Below are positions 50,919 through 59,782 of a DNA stretch of 63,574 bases, in pieces. Every line of letters starts with the position of its first letter. The first letter of the stretch is position 1. The stretch comes from Muribaculaceae bacterium (GTDB lineage Bacteria; Bacteroidota; Bacteroidia; Bacteroidales; Muribaculaceae): assembly GCA_009775365.1 (NCBI GenBank), contig VSPM01000005.1:1-63574 (forward strand), written 5' to 3'. Made by a program: the position numbers and the translations under genes. The notes beneath the pieces were generated by a model. The model did no database searches and was not told where the DNA came from. It was given only the letters and a program-made list of their open reading frames with translations.

Positions 50919-53900
50919 TCATTTCTTCACGGGCCATATCGTGAATCCGTAGGAGTTGTTCGACTGAAGCCCCCAGCCGCATCGCTCTAACGTTTCTTCC
51001 GTGTCTCCATTCACCTTGCGATGATCGAAGAAAAGGATGTTGTTCTGTGCCGTAGCATTGTTTCCTATCGAGGTGGTTGCTATATAAGCAATCATCGAGA
51101 AGGCAGGCCACGACAATCCATTCAAAGAAGACAGGCTGCCCGAAGGCCCGAAAGGATTTTTTTTCAATTCTCCTTCCGGAACGTTCATATCCCTTACCCC
51201 GGTGGCATATATCTTGATTTCCTCGCCCGAGCCGGATTTGTCTGTTTTTATTCGCCAGCAATTCTCCGAACCATCCCACATAGGCTGATTGGAATCTTCT
51301 GCGTTATTAGCATCTGGCCCCGCCGACTTATTCAGCATTCCGCTGAACGTAACGGCTGCCGGCACGTGGAAACCGGGCGGACAAGGGTCATATATACTCT
51401 TTCCCACATTCCATCCTTCGTCGTCATATTCATTTCCCTTGGCATTATTATATGCCTTTTGCGCTGTGGTATTCCATGCATTATACATGGAGCCTCTGAT
51501 CTTGACATTATTCACGACTTTGGTCTCCACATAAGGTTCCTTAACATTTGCTTCGTTATGCCAATGTATCCGATAATAATCCCCTTTCCCTAAGACAAAA
51601 CGATGTGGATGGCTCACTGTCTGTCCGAACGAGGCTCCACTTTGAGATTCGCTCGCAGCAAACTGATACTTCTCGGGATTATCGAATATCTCCTTGTTCA
51701 TCATAGTGAATTCCTGTGCCCGATTCCCTTCTGTGTAATTATAATATGGATAACCGACTCTTCCGTTGGTTATTCCGTATCTTCCTCCGGGCATAGCGTC
51801 CTTGCGTCCCCATTGATAATAAGTATTGTCGCCGCCCAACGATGCCGCCATATACTTCTGTCCAACCTCTTTGAGAAGGTCGTGCTCCTTCCCTTCCGAC
51901 ACAACCTTTGTGCCGGTTATGCTGTTGCCGTTGGCATCCTTGAGGTCGAACCTCACACGCAGCTGCAAATTGCGGGCGGGCGTGCCGGGGCTGTTGTCAC
52001 ACCGTCCAAGCACGGACGGCGCCATTTCATAAGTGTGGCCTTCCTCATCTTTCAGCGTCACTGTCTTGCTGTTCCAGTCCTGATTAGTTACCCATATATG
52101 CCAGCTCCAGACTATGTTGCCGTCGCTCGAGCCGTCGGTAAGAGCAATCACCGTATTCCCCTGGGCAATGGTGTGCTTATCCACATAAAACGAGATAAAA
52201 TCACCATCATCTGAAAGCCTTACATCTTCGACAAGGGAAGGTGAGTCCTGCCACAATACAAAAGCCTTCCCGAGATTGCCTGCCTGAGCCTTGATGCTCG
52301 AATTAGTTATCCGGCGGTCAAGATGGTCGACATACCATTTCATTCCGGGGTCATGGTCGTCGCCACCGGTGCGGTTTATGGTGTAAGCAGCGGGATTGTT
52401 GTAGCTGTTGCCATAAACAGTGCGGAATTTGTAGTAACCCGGTTTTCCCACCATATAGCAATTGGCGCTTTCTGGCGAAGAGAGGTCTTTAGGATTGCTT
52501 TCCGAGCCTTCTGCATCATCCAGCTTCCCCGGGAAATGCTCATCCTGTCTGGATGCAAAAAGGTCCTGTGGCGGCAAATACAAGGTGCCTCTCACAGAGG
52601 AAATGACATCAGACTTGTCGGATGTTTCAGCGGCACGGGCCGAGGCTCCTTTATCCGGCTGCCACACATCGCCCCATCTTGCCTTGGATGCCCATGTCTT
52701 CCCTCCGTCGGTGGAACATTCCACCGTGTAGGGTATTCCCTTTCTTACCGTAGGCATGCCGGCCTGCGTCACCTCTACATAAGCAGTAAGCTCGACATCG
52801 CGCACAACACCCGTAAACGGTATGCTGTCGGCAAATGCGAACGACTCTGTTCCGCATCTTACGATCTTTACCACCGGATTCAGCACTATTCCTGTGGTGG
52901 AAAGGGAATAGGAGTAAAGTTTTCCCGCCTCCCATTGGAGTCCGGCCAGGTCGGCCGTGAGAGTGCGGTCGAGCCCGGTAAGCTCATCGGTAAATAGCAT
53001 GGTGATCTTAGCCCCCTTGGGAAGTTCCTGCGGAATCATGAACAGCGTGAGGTTGTCGTCAACCCCGGCATACTGCTGGTTATTGTCGGTGTAATGGTTG
53101 TCTTCCCTATGGTCAGGGTCGGAGTCGGGCGTTTTGTCCTTAATGTCGAATTCCACCACCTTTTCAATCTCATAACTGCCGAGGGGATCACCCGTCGCAG
53201 TCCATTCGGCTGTGCCTATCCTGTGTTTCCCCTCCTTATAGACCCCCGACAGGGTAATCTTCTTCACCTTGCCGCCAAGCATGGCGTCGCCCGTCTTGAA
53301 CTGTATGGCGGCGAGGGCATGGCGGAATTCCAGATTAATGGCGCCCCCGCCGTTTCCGGCCACATCCCTGACCGATGTGAGAAGGTCGGTCTGTTTCTCT
53401 ACGTCGTCGTTCACCTTAAACGTCAGCTCCGGCGCCCCCTTCTGCGAGGAAGGGGAAACCGACACCCCGTTGTCGGGCGTGGCATATGGCGCATAGGCAA
53501 AGAAACGCATCCTGCCCGACCCGGGCCAATACAGAGGCTCTTGGCCCTCCCAGAAGGTGCCTTTTTTTGTTATCTTCCCATTGTGGAGCAGGTTGGGGGC
53601 GAGGTCTGACACATCGCTGTCTCCGTTCCCCTGATGGCAGATGCCGGTGAGGCCGAACGATGCATATGCCTTGGTGAAATCCTCTTCGTTCTCCACCTTG
53701 CTCCCTCTCGTGGCGGGGCCGATTACCGAGTCATTGACAGCCGCAACCTCGGTCACCAGATATAAGGTCTGTCCCGTGGAGTCACCTTCGAGCGGACTCA
53801 CTGTCACTCCGGAGCGTGTGGCGTCTTGTCCCGTCTGCCACGATGACGACATGGAGACCCCGAACACCGGACGGTCGGGCAATTCTCCGGGTTTCTCACC

Positions 53901-53999
53901 AAATGGGGAGTCATCGGCACATCCTGCGGCACATAAGGCGGCTACGGACACCGAGATTCCGGCAAAAAGCACATTCAAGACTTTATATCTGCTATTCAT
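50919..53999 (-). CDS. Large fimbrillin-like tip protein
   Basis: A 1026-aa surface protein. The N-terminal signal (VLNVLFAGISVSVAALCAAGC) is a lipoprotein type. Residues about 60-380 match fimbrillin patterns (RFFAYAPYATPDN, FRHALAAIQFK, and FMIPQELPKGAKI). The C-terminal about 500 residues have a tip-protein domain with YYQWGRKDAMPGG, VGKSIYDPCPPGFHVP and CGWGLQSNNSYGF, as in FISUMP-like modules found on Bacteroides fimbrial tips. It is last in the operon, after DUF3575, DUF5119 and a fimbrillin. The tip adhesin role is inferred from this architecture and order. Confidence 0.85.
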   Translation of the reverse strand: MNSRYKVLNVLFAGISVSVAALCAAGCADDSPFGEKPGELPDRPVFGVSMSSSWQTGQDATRSGVTVSPLEGDSTGQTLYLVTEVAAVNDSVIGPATRGSKVENEEDFTKAYASFGLTGICHQGNGDSDVSDLAPNLLHNGKITKKGTFWEGQEPLYWPGSGRMRFFAYAPYATPDNGVSVSPSSQKGAPELTFKVNDDVEKQTDLLTSVRDVAGNGGGAINLEFRHALAAIQFKTGDAMLGGKVKKITLSGVYKEGKHRIGTAEWTATGDPLGSYEIEKVVEFDIKDKTPDSDPDHREDNHYTDNNQQYAGVDDNLTLFMIPQELPKGAKITMLFTDELTGLDRTLTADLAGLQWEAGKLYSYSLSTTGIVLNPVVKIVRCGTESFAFADSIPFTGVVRDVELTAYVEVTQAGMPTVRKGIPYTVECSTDGGKTWASKARWGDVWQPDKGASARAAETSDKSDVISSVRGTLYLPPQDLFASRQDEHFPGKLDDAEGSESNPKDLSSPESANCYMVGKPGYYKFRTVYGNSYNNPAAYTINRTGGDDHDPGMKWYVDHLDRRITNSSIKAQAGNLGKAFVLWQDSPSLVEDVRLSDDGDFISFYVDKHTIAQGNTVIALTDGSSDGNIVWSWHIWVTNQDWNSKTVTLKDEEGHTYEMAPSVLGRCDNSPGTPARNLQLRVRFDLKDANGNSITGTKVVSEGKEHDLLKEVGQKYMAASLGGDNTYYQWGRKDAMPGGRYGITNGRVGYPYYNYTEGNRAQEFTMMNKEIFDNPEKYQFAASESQSGASFGQTVSHPHRFVLGKGDYYRIHWHNEANVKEPYVETKVVNNVKIRGSMYNAWNTTAQKAYNNAKGNEYDDEGWNVGKSIYDPCPPGFHVPAAVTFSGMLNKSAGPDANNAEDSNQPMWDGSENCWRIKTDKSGSGEEIKIYATGVRDMNVPEGELKKNPFGPSGSLSSLNGLSWPAFSMIAYIATTSIGNNATAQNNILFFDHRKVNGDTEETLERCGWGLQSNNSYGFTIWPVKK

Positions 54000-54084
54000 T
54001 TCAGTAGGTTTAGAAAGGGGGAGGCATTTTCATGTCTCCCCCTAAGTTTACTTTAGATGAAACAACGGGCAATTTCTCCGGATG

Positions 54085-55557
54085 TCATCTCGCTTTTTCA
54101 TTTCCGGATATCCATTCGCCCCATTCATTTACAGAGACGGTGAACTTGATTTCGCTGTCGAGAACAGGGTCGCCGACGTTCTTTATCGGATTATTGTCAG
54201 CATCTGTGTCTGTCGGGCGAGTCCCGATGGTAAGATAATCGGCATAGCCGGATGGAAGCAACTTATTATAAATATTCTGGTTGAAATCAGGAGGATAGAT
54301 GCCGGCGCCGGAAGCGGCTCCGCAGATGTCGAGCGTATATTTGTATTTCGTGCCCATCTGCCATCCCTTCACTTCAATATCATCGACTGTTGTCACTGGA
54401 GCCGTTATCGGCACGCAGACAAATCCATACTCCTTCTCGTTGTATTTGTGATCCTTATTCACAGGGAACTGCTGATGATAATGCTTATTGTTGTCATTAT
54501 CTATAAAGACATCATCATTCGCGCCGTCATCTCCGGAATGAGTCGAACCGTCATGACGAAGCTCAACGCGGCAAAGAAGCATTATATAGACTCCATTGGT
54601 GTTTTTGCCAATATTTTCAGCTGACGCTTGGGCGTTCCAAGCCTCGAAATCCTGAGGTATGAGCATCAGCGACGGCTCCTGTTTGGAACCGGCCTTGAGC
54701 AAGTCTATCGTTTTCGTTTTATCATCCAGCAACTGTTCATCCTTATAGAACGAGCCATATGCAGTGATGTCATTCGACGAGAAGCTCGCAGTCCAGTCAG
54801 GATCTGACGTGGCTTCTTTTTTTAAATTATCCCACTTAAAGTCTCCGGCCAGGTCACCCTTGTCCTTGGCATTGACAATCCATGCTCCCTTGATTTTTAC
54901 GATACGGTGGTCGCTGGCGCTCTTTTCCGCAGATTTCGCCTCAATAGAAATCTGAGTTAATGCGTGTTGGAAATTTAGCGGTACATTCGAGGCGCTTTGT
55001 GTCCTTTTCTGACACGTGAAGGCAAACATCAGGTCTTCCTGATTGACTCCGTCAAAATAGTATGATTCTCCCCCTTTTGTCAAATCTGCTTTCTTGGGAA
55101 CGAATCCGGAAATCTTGGGGGTATTTCCTATAAAGGAGAATTTGGCGCCTCCGAGCAAATTTCCCTTCATCTGGTCAGATGTGGTGTTTGACGCTGTATA
55201 TGCCCAGAAAAGCATATTGTCGATCGATGACGGCCAAAGCACATTGTCCTCAAGTGTCCACACCCCTGTAGTGCCCGAAACATTATCAGGTCGTGTGGCA
55301 ACCTTGCCTCCGTTTTCATCGCCAATCAAGAAATTGGAATATACATCGCCATGAGGATGCACCCCCCTCGCCACCACGGCAAAGTTGCCCAGATTGGAAA
55401 TCGTTGTCTCTGTCGCTTTTGTGGCACGTCCTACTCTTGGGCTGAACGATATGGCAGAGCCTGTCGGGTCGGTATTTACCTCCACCACTTCTTCATTCGC
55501 GCATGACGTGGCAAGCCCTGCCGCCAACATCATAACTGGTATAAATCTGAATTTCAT
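54085..55557 (-). CDS. Fimbrillin-family lipoprotein (large fimbrial operon)
   Basis: Lipoprotein signal MKFRFIPVMMLAAGLATSC. Fimbrillin features include AISFSPRVGRATKATETTI (candidate Arg-type processing region), MLFWAYTAS, PLNFQHALTQISIEAKSAE, and LMLIPQDFEAWN. The C-terminus TVSVNEWGEWISGNEKAR is a VNEW strand also seen at the end of the fimbrillin at 60945, probably the donor or acceptor strand for polymerisation. It lies between DUF5119 and the tip protein and is probably the shaft or an accessory subunit. Confidence 0.87.
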   Translation of the reverse strand: MKFRFIPVMMLAAGLATSCANEEVVEVNTDPTGSAISFSPRVGRATKATETTISNLGNFAVVARGVHPHGDVYSNFLIGDENGGKVATRPDNVSGTTGVWTLEDNVLWPSSIDNMLFWAYTASNTTSDQMKGNLLGGAKFSFIGNTPKISGFVPKKADLTKGGESYYFDGVNQEDLMFAFTCQKRTQSASNVPLNFQHALTQISIEAKSAEKSASDHRIVKIKGAWIVNAKDKGDLAGDFKWDNLKKEATSDPDWTASFSSNDITAYGSFYKDEQLLDDKTKTIDLLKAGSKQEPSLMLIPQDFEAWNAQASAENIGKNTNGVYIMLLCRVELRHDGSTHSGDDGANDDVFIDNDNNKHYHQQFPVNKDHKYNEKEYGFVCVPITAPVTTVDDIEVKGWQMGTKYKYTLDICGAASGAGIYPPDFNQNIYNKLLPSGYADYLTIGTRPTDTDADNNPIKNVGDPVLDSEIKFTVSVNEWGEWISGNEKAR

Positions 55558-55584
55558 AATATAAATATGTTGTTAATAATTGTT

Positions 55585-56547
55585 TTACATCTTGATTTCC
55601 ACATCCTCGGTGTCGCCCCAGTCGCTTACGCCGGGCGACATTCCGTTGCCTCCCTGTGGGTCCGGCAACTTGATTCCGTGTAACATTATCTCTATGTGGT
55701 GTGAATCAGGTGCGTTTCTCACCTGGTCCGTTATATCAAAATCATAATAATATTTGTAGGATGTATAGACTCTAAGCTTATGTGGCATGTCATCTCTCTC
55801 TTTCACTCCAAAAAGCGTTACCTTCCCTTTAAGGCAGTCGCCGCCGTATTGGCTCAGCGGGAAGGGAACCATGACATCCTCTCCGGACGCGGCCTCGTCG
55901 GCATGGCTCCAGCACTCGGCGGCCCCGGTGACAACGCCGCTTGCCTCGACTCCGGGCACAAGATTCTCTATCCCGGTGATTGTTACATTCCATACGCATG
56001 TCACCTCTTCCGGCGCAAACCTCACCTCCACGGGAGTCCCGGCACTTGCCGCCACACTCACCACAGAAGGATAGGTGTGCGCGTATAGCGTGCTGGCTTC
56101 TGTTTTAACGGGCTGTGTGTCACATCCGTCGGGGCATGGGGCGTTGTCGCTGCGGTTCATCGGCGACAGCAAGACATCGTCGCCGGTATGTATCCTATAG
56201 GAGAAGAAGGTGTCGCCATCCTCAAGATTGTTTTCGGTTTCCCCGTTATGGCATATCACACGATAGCTGCCGGGGGCAACCTTCAACACAGTGTTGAACT
56301 CACTCCCTCCACGCGAAGTGTCGCCACCGGGGATTATCTCATAGCGTCGTCCCGCGCCTCCCTCGGCCGGGAAGAACCATACCACCATCGTTGCCGGCTC
56401 GGCGTCGGGACACCGCGACCAGTCGAATACAACACTGACGGGAGAATAATGGGAATGGTCGTAGCACAGTTCTCGCTGGCGGCATGACGAAAACATGGCA
56501 GACAAACATATAAGCCACATCATGACCGATATTATACGGAGTCTCAT
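55585..56547 (-). CDS. DUF5119 fimbrial accessory lipoprotein
   Basis: The start is set at 56547 (MRLRIISVMMWLICLSAMFSSC), whose ATG overlaps the upstream stop as ATGA; the frame extends further upstream but the signal peptide begins here. The lipobox is FSSC. The DUF5119 signature is clear: RELCYDHSHYSPVSVVFDW, MVVWFFPAEGG and LKVAPGSYRVICHNGETEN. It is coupled to the DUF3575-OmpA gene and followed by a fimbrillin after 27 nt. The role (anchor or accessory subunit) is inferred from context. Confidence 0.88.
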   Translation of the reverse strand: MRLRIISVMMWLICLSAMFSSCRQRELCYDHSHYSPVSVVFDWSRCPDAEPATMVVWFFPAEGGAGRRYEIIPGGDTSRGGSEFNTVLKVAPGSYRVICHNGETENNLEDGDTFFSYRIHTGDDVLLSPMNRSDNAPCPDGCDTQPVKTEASTLYAHTYPSVVSVAASAGTPVEVRFAPEEVTCVWNVTITGIENLVPGVEASGVVTGAAECWSHADEAASGEDVMVPFPLSQYGGDCLKGKVTLFGVKERDDMPHKLRVYTSYKYYYDFDITDQVRNAPDSHHIEIMLHGIKLPDPQGGNGMSPGVSDWGDTEDVEIKM

Positions 56548-57851
56548 TTCCCACCCCCTTTCTTTTTCGAAAGATTGAATGTGGAGGGCCCCAGCAGATA
56601 TGTCAGCGACACCCCGAGGCGCGTGGGGCCGAACCACGACCGGCGGTGGGTGGATTTCCACACGTCATGGTCGTCGATAGGGATGTGTTTCTTAAACTGT
56701 CCCCACATATATCCTACACCTGCCGAGAAATCGATGCTGAACTTACGCCCCACAGGGAGCGAGAACATGTAAGACACTCCGGCCGCATAGTTCCATTTGT
56801 CGGAAAGCACACCTGTGTGATGGTTGCCAAACTGGAAGTCGTAGCACACCATCGACGCATACAACCCGATATGATGGCCGGAGAACGGGTTAGAGGGCTG
56901 TCCGCCCTGGAGGCGGTAACGGAGGTCGATGTCGCCTCCATATATGCGGTAATAGAAATGGTCGGGCTTTCGGCTCCACCACGCGCACATCCAGTCTGCC
57001 CCAAGCGAGAGCCTGTCGGACAATGCGACACCGACAGCTATGTTGGGCACACAGGAAAGGTCGTAAAGCATATTGGTGGACAAAGAAACCGGTGGCAAGC
57101 GGAAACCGGAGTCGCCGGCCACTACCGTGGCGGGCCCATAATCTTCGTTAACGTCATCGTTGTTAACGTCATCTTCGTTAACTTCATTTTCGCCAGCCAC
57201 GCAACAATGGTCATCTTCAGCCGGTTTCTCCTCAACCGCCCCGGCGTTGTCCTGACCTTCAGACGCGTCACACGTTGCCGACGATTTTTGAGGCAATTCT
57301 TCTTCTATGTGATATTTTTCGTAACTGTCTGGGGGGGTGATAGTTACATAAGTGTATGAAATTTTGGCGTTCCGCAAGCCGGGGTAACTTTCAAGCGGGG
57401 CCTTGTCTGGGATTTCCACCGTCACCTCGGGCGATACGCCGATAAGAGTCCCAAGAATACGGCATAAGGCGTGCGCCCTGTCATAAGCCAGGCGAACATT
57501 GAATGCGCGCGAACCCTCGGGCGACACAGACCCCGTCACCATAAACCTGAGCGAGCCTACGTCCGCCGAAGGTATGCTGTCAAGAAAACCGCGTATGGAT
57601 TCCAGCCTCACCGAATTTCCGGAGAATCCGGGGTCATATTCCGAAGATGCAAGAGGGAACAATACAGAGCCTATCACAACCGTATCGGGCGCCTCTCTTT
57701 CTGTCCGGCAAAGCGCACCATGCCCGGCTGTGTCAGACACAACATCGACACTGCCGGCGACAGATACCGTGGCCATAGAGAAAGCCAAAAAAATCAACCA
57801 GCATCTGAAAATATCATGCAATTCTATTTTTTTGCAAATAAAGAGAGGCAT
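56544..57851 (-). CDS. OmpA-like / DUF3575 hybrid outer-membrane protein
   Basis: Signal-like N-terminus (WLIFLAFSMATVSVAGSVDV). Residues about 55-165 resemble an OmpA C-like peptidoglycan-binding domain: VIGSVLFPLASSEYDPGFSGN, FMVTGSVSPEGSRAFNVRLAYDRAHALC. An acidic linker contains the tandem VNEDD-VNNDD-VNEDY, encoded by three 15-bp repeats near 57145-57190. The C-terminal DUF3575 barrel (about 250-435) has VSLSTNMLYDLSCVPNIAVG, DWMCAWWSRKP, GHHIGLYASMVCYDFQFG and FGPTRLGVSLTYLLG. The counterpart at 38515 lacks the OmpA part. It heads the large fimbrial operon and probably anchors it between cell wall and outer membrane (inference). Confidence 0.88.
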   Translation of the reverse strand: MPLFICKKIELHDIFRCWLIFLAFSMATVSVAGSVDVVSDTAGHGALCRTEREAPDTVVIGSVLFPLASSEYDPGFSGNSVRLESIRGFLDSIPSADVGSLRFMVTGSVSPEGSRAFNVRLAYDRAHALCRILGTLIGVSPEVTVEIPDKAPLESYPGLRNAKISYTYVTITPPDSYEKYHIEEELPQKSSATCDASEGQDNAGAVEEKPAEDDHCCVAGENEVNEDDVNNDDVNEDYGPATVVAGDSGFRLPPVSLSTNMLYDLSCVPNIAVGVALSDRLSLGADWMCAWWSRKPDHFYYRIYGGDIDLRYRLQGGQPSNPFSGHHIGLYASMVCYDFQFGNHHTGVLSDKWNYAAGVSYMFSLPVGRKFSIDFSAGVGYMWGQFKKHIPIDDHDVWKSTHRRSWFGPTRLGVSLTYLLGPSTFNLSKKKGGGK

Positions 57852-58027
57852 AGATGATATACTACTTCTTTATTTATTCCCGGCATGGACAATGCCGGGA
57901 GGCGTTCAAGTTAGTGAAAAATATTAAAGAATCGTCGCCGGTGGGAAATCCACTACACAGCAACGGCAATGACCTTCCCGACATGGTTTCGGTTGCAAAT
58001 CTTCCTATGCCGGAGTCTTTTACCGCA

Positions 58028-58059
58028 CAAAATTACAACAACGTCAAAAAAAATCCAAA
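58028..58059 (-). promoter_or_regulatory. Promoter of the large fimbrial operon
   Basis: Minus strand: TTTG (complement of 58056-58059), 20 bp including eight T, then TAATTTTG (complement of 58028-58035). Exact consensus. The untranslated leader is about 170 nt. Confidence 0.85.
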
Positions 58060-58092
58060 TATTTTTTTATTTTTTTAAAATTTTATTATTTT

Positions 58093-58193
58093 ATAGGATT
58101 TTTGTCGCCACACAATCCTAAATTCCTTGCGAGTCACTTGCGACAGCATTCAATTCTTGTCAATACTTGTGTCAAACGGTCAAAAAATCCTAT
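58093..58193. repeat. 11-bp inverted repeat flanking 79 bp
   Basis: ATAGGATTTTT (58093-58103) and AAAAATCCTAT (58183-58193) are exact inverted copies, with further partial similarity outside. It lies just upstream of the fimbrial promoter. It could be a protein-binding pair or part of an invertible segment, but the promoter itself lies outside it. Confidence 0.4.
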
Positions 58194-58240
58194 TGAAATC
58201 CATTTGAGGTAAAATTGGGGAACGGGGTCTTAATTGGGAA

Positions 58241-58753
58241 CTACAGTAAGGACTCAATTTTAAGGGATAATGAGGCGAATGATGGGGAATCAGTGTCGCC
58301 ATATGCGGCCACAATTATGCCTTGACGGTCTGAAATGTAGATGCGGGGGATTCCTACAGTGGCAAACAGGCTGTAGACTGCGTTGTCGGGCTGTGCCGAC
58401 CATGGGATGTGGAGATTATTGGCGCTCCAGTATGCGGCTATAGACTCTGCGCTTTCATTCCTCGCTATCGCAAAGGTGACGATATCAGGATTGGCTGAGT
58501 ATGCTTCCCGGAGTTTGTCGATTTCCGGAAGTTCTTTGCGGCAGTCCTGGCAAGAAGTGTTGAAAAATGTGATTACGGAGATTTTGCCTTTCAGGGAGTC
58601 TGTGGCCAGTGTGTGCCCGTTGTTGAGGGTGACGGCAAAGTGTGGAAGCGAGTCACCGACAGCCACTCCGCTGTTGACGGGGTCGCTGTCGGTGACGCAT
58701 GACACGAGTGGCAGAATCGAGACTGCCACGCTGAATATTTTTGTGAGTCTCAC
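58241..58753 (-). CDS. TlpA-like thioredoxin-fold lipoprotein
   Basis: Starts with GTG at 58753, overlapping the upstream TGA (GTGA), so it is translationally coupled to the OmpA-like gene. The lipoprotein signal ends at LPLVSC. The thioredoxin fold has FFNTSCQDCRKELPEID with the CxxC dithiol and a cis-Pro loop VGIPRIYISDRQG. It is predicted to be a periplasmic or outer-membrane-anchored thiol-disulfide exchange protein of the TlpA/ResA type. The partner proteins are unknown. Confidence 0.9.
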   Translation of the reverse strand: MRLTKIFSVAVSILPLVSCVTDSDPVNSGVAVGDSLPHFAVTLNNGHTLATDSLKGKISVITFFNTSCQDCRKELPEIDKLREAYSANPDIVTFAIARNESAESIAAYWSANNLHIPWSAQPDNAVYSLFATVGIPRIYISDRQGIIVAAYGDTDSPSFASLSLKIESLL

Positions 58754-59616
58754 TTTGTTTCGTCAGATTCGGGAGCCTGGTCGATGAGGTCCATGAATTC
58801 ATCAAGCTTGGGAGTTATGATGATTTCTGTGCGGCGGTTGCGCTGCTTGCCCACATCTGAGGTGTTGTCGGAAATGGGGTTGAACTCTCCTCGGCCTGCT
58901 GCGGAAAGACGCTTGGGATTGATGCCGAAATCGTTCTGAAGCACCTGCACCACTGAAGAGGCGCGAAGGGCAGAGAGGTCCCAGTTGTTGCGGATGTTGG
59001 TCTTGGAGATAGGCACATTGTCGGTGTTGCCTTCCACGAGCACATCGTAGTCTTTGTAGTCTTTAAGAATCTTGGCTATTTTAGAGAGGGTCTCCATTGC
59101 TCGGCTGCTTACTTCATAGCTTCCGCTCTTGAAGAGCATGTTGTCGGCAAGAGAAATGTAGACCACGCCTTTGAGCACTTTCACATCGACGTCTCTGAGC
59201 TCGTCGGTGTTGAGCGAGCGTGTGAGCTTGTTGGTGAGGGCAATGTTAAGGGAGTCAGACTTTGACTTGGCGTCGACAAGCTGCTTGATGTATTTGTTTG
59301 ATGCATTGATCTCGTCAACAAGCTTGGCTATGTTGACGCTTCCCTGCGTGTTGGCGTCCATGCTTTTGTCGAGAGTGTTCTTCAGCTCCTGCATACCTTT
59401 CTTGAGCTCGGCGTTGTTCTGGTTTGCGCTCTGGAGCTGCTGCTGGAGGCTGCGGGTGTCGGCGTTGCAGTTGATGAGGTCTTCGCGAGTTGAGCTGTAG
59501 GTGGTCTGGAGCTCGTCATACTTGTTTTGAAGCTCTGCGTATTTCTTATTGGTAACACAGCTTGAGGAAACCATTCCTAACAGAGCGATGCCGATAAATA
59601 ATGCTTTGAATTTCAT
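58750..59616 (-). CDS. OmpA-family peptidoglycan-associated lipoprotein with coiled coil
   Basis: Lipoprotein signal MKFKALFIGIALLGMVSSSC. Residues about 25-140 form a long coiled coil (KYAELQNKYDELQTTYSS, heptads of Leu). The OmpA C-like domain (about 150-275) has VEGNTDNVPISKT, NWDLSALRASSVVQVLQ and GRGEFNPISDN, with the TDxxG-like and R/D peptidoglycan-binding pattern (NRRTEIIITPK). It tethers the outer membrane to the wall. It is coupled to the TlpA-like gene downstream. Confidence 0.93.
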   Translation of the reverse strand: MKFKALFIGIALLGMVSSSCVTNKKYAELQNKYDELQTTYSSTREDLINCNADTRSLQQQLQSANQNNAELKKGMQELKNTLDKSMDANTQGSVNIAKLVDEINASNKYIKQLVDAKSKSDSLNIALTNKLTRSLNTDELRDVDVKVLKGVVYISLADNMLFKSGSYEVSSRAMETLSKIAKILKDYKDYDVLVEGNTDNVPISKTNIRNNWDLSALRASSVVQVLQNDFGINPKRLSAAGRGEFNPISDNTSDVGKQRNRRTEIIITPKLDEFMDLIDQAPESDETK

Positions 59617-59782
59617 AAATATAAAATTTGGGTTATTCCCGGCATGCGCCGGAGTGGAGAAATTTTTGCAAAGATAAGGATTTTATTCCGTATCTGTTAA
59701 CAATATAAACCTTTTTTTGCGCCTTTCGGTTCTTGCTCCTCCGGTCGGCATGGCGTGGAATGCAGGATTATAGGTTTTTTTT

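Larger units (their letters stand above)
57852..58240. other. AT-rich regulatory region before the large fimbrial operon
   Basis: 389 nt with no gene. It carries a leader hairpin TCCCGGCAT GGACA ATGCCGGGA (about 57880-57902), the operon promoter at 58028-58059, long A/T runs (58044-58092) and an 11-bp inverted repeat (58093-58103 and 58183-58193). Confidence 0.55.
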
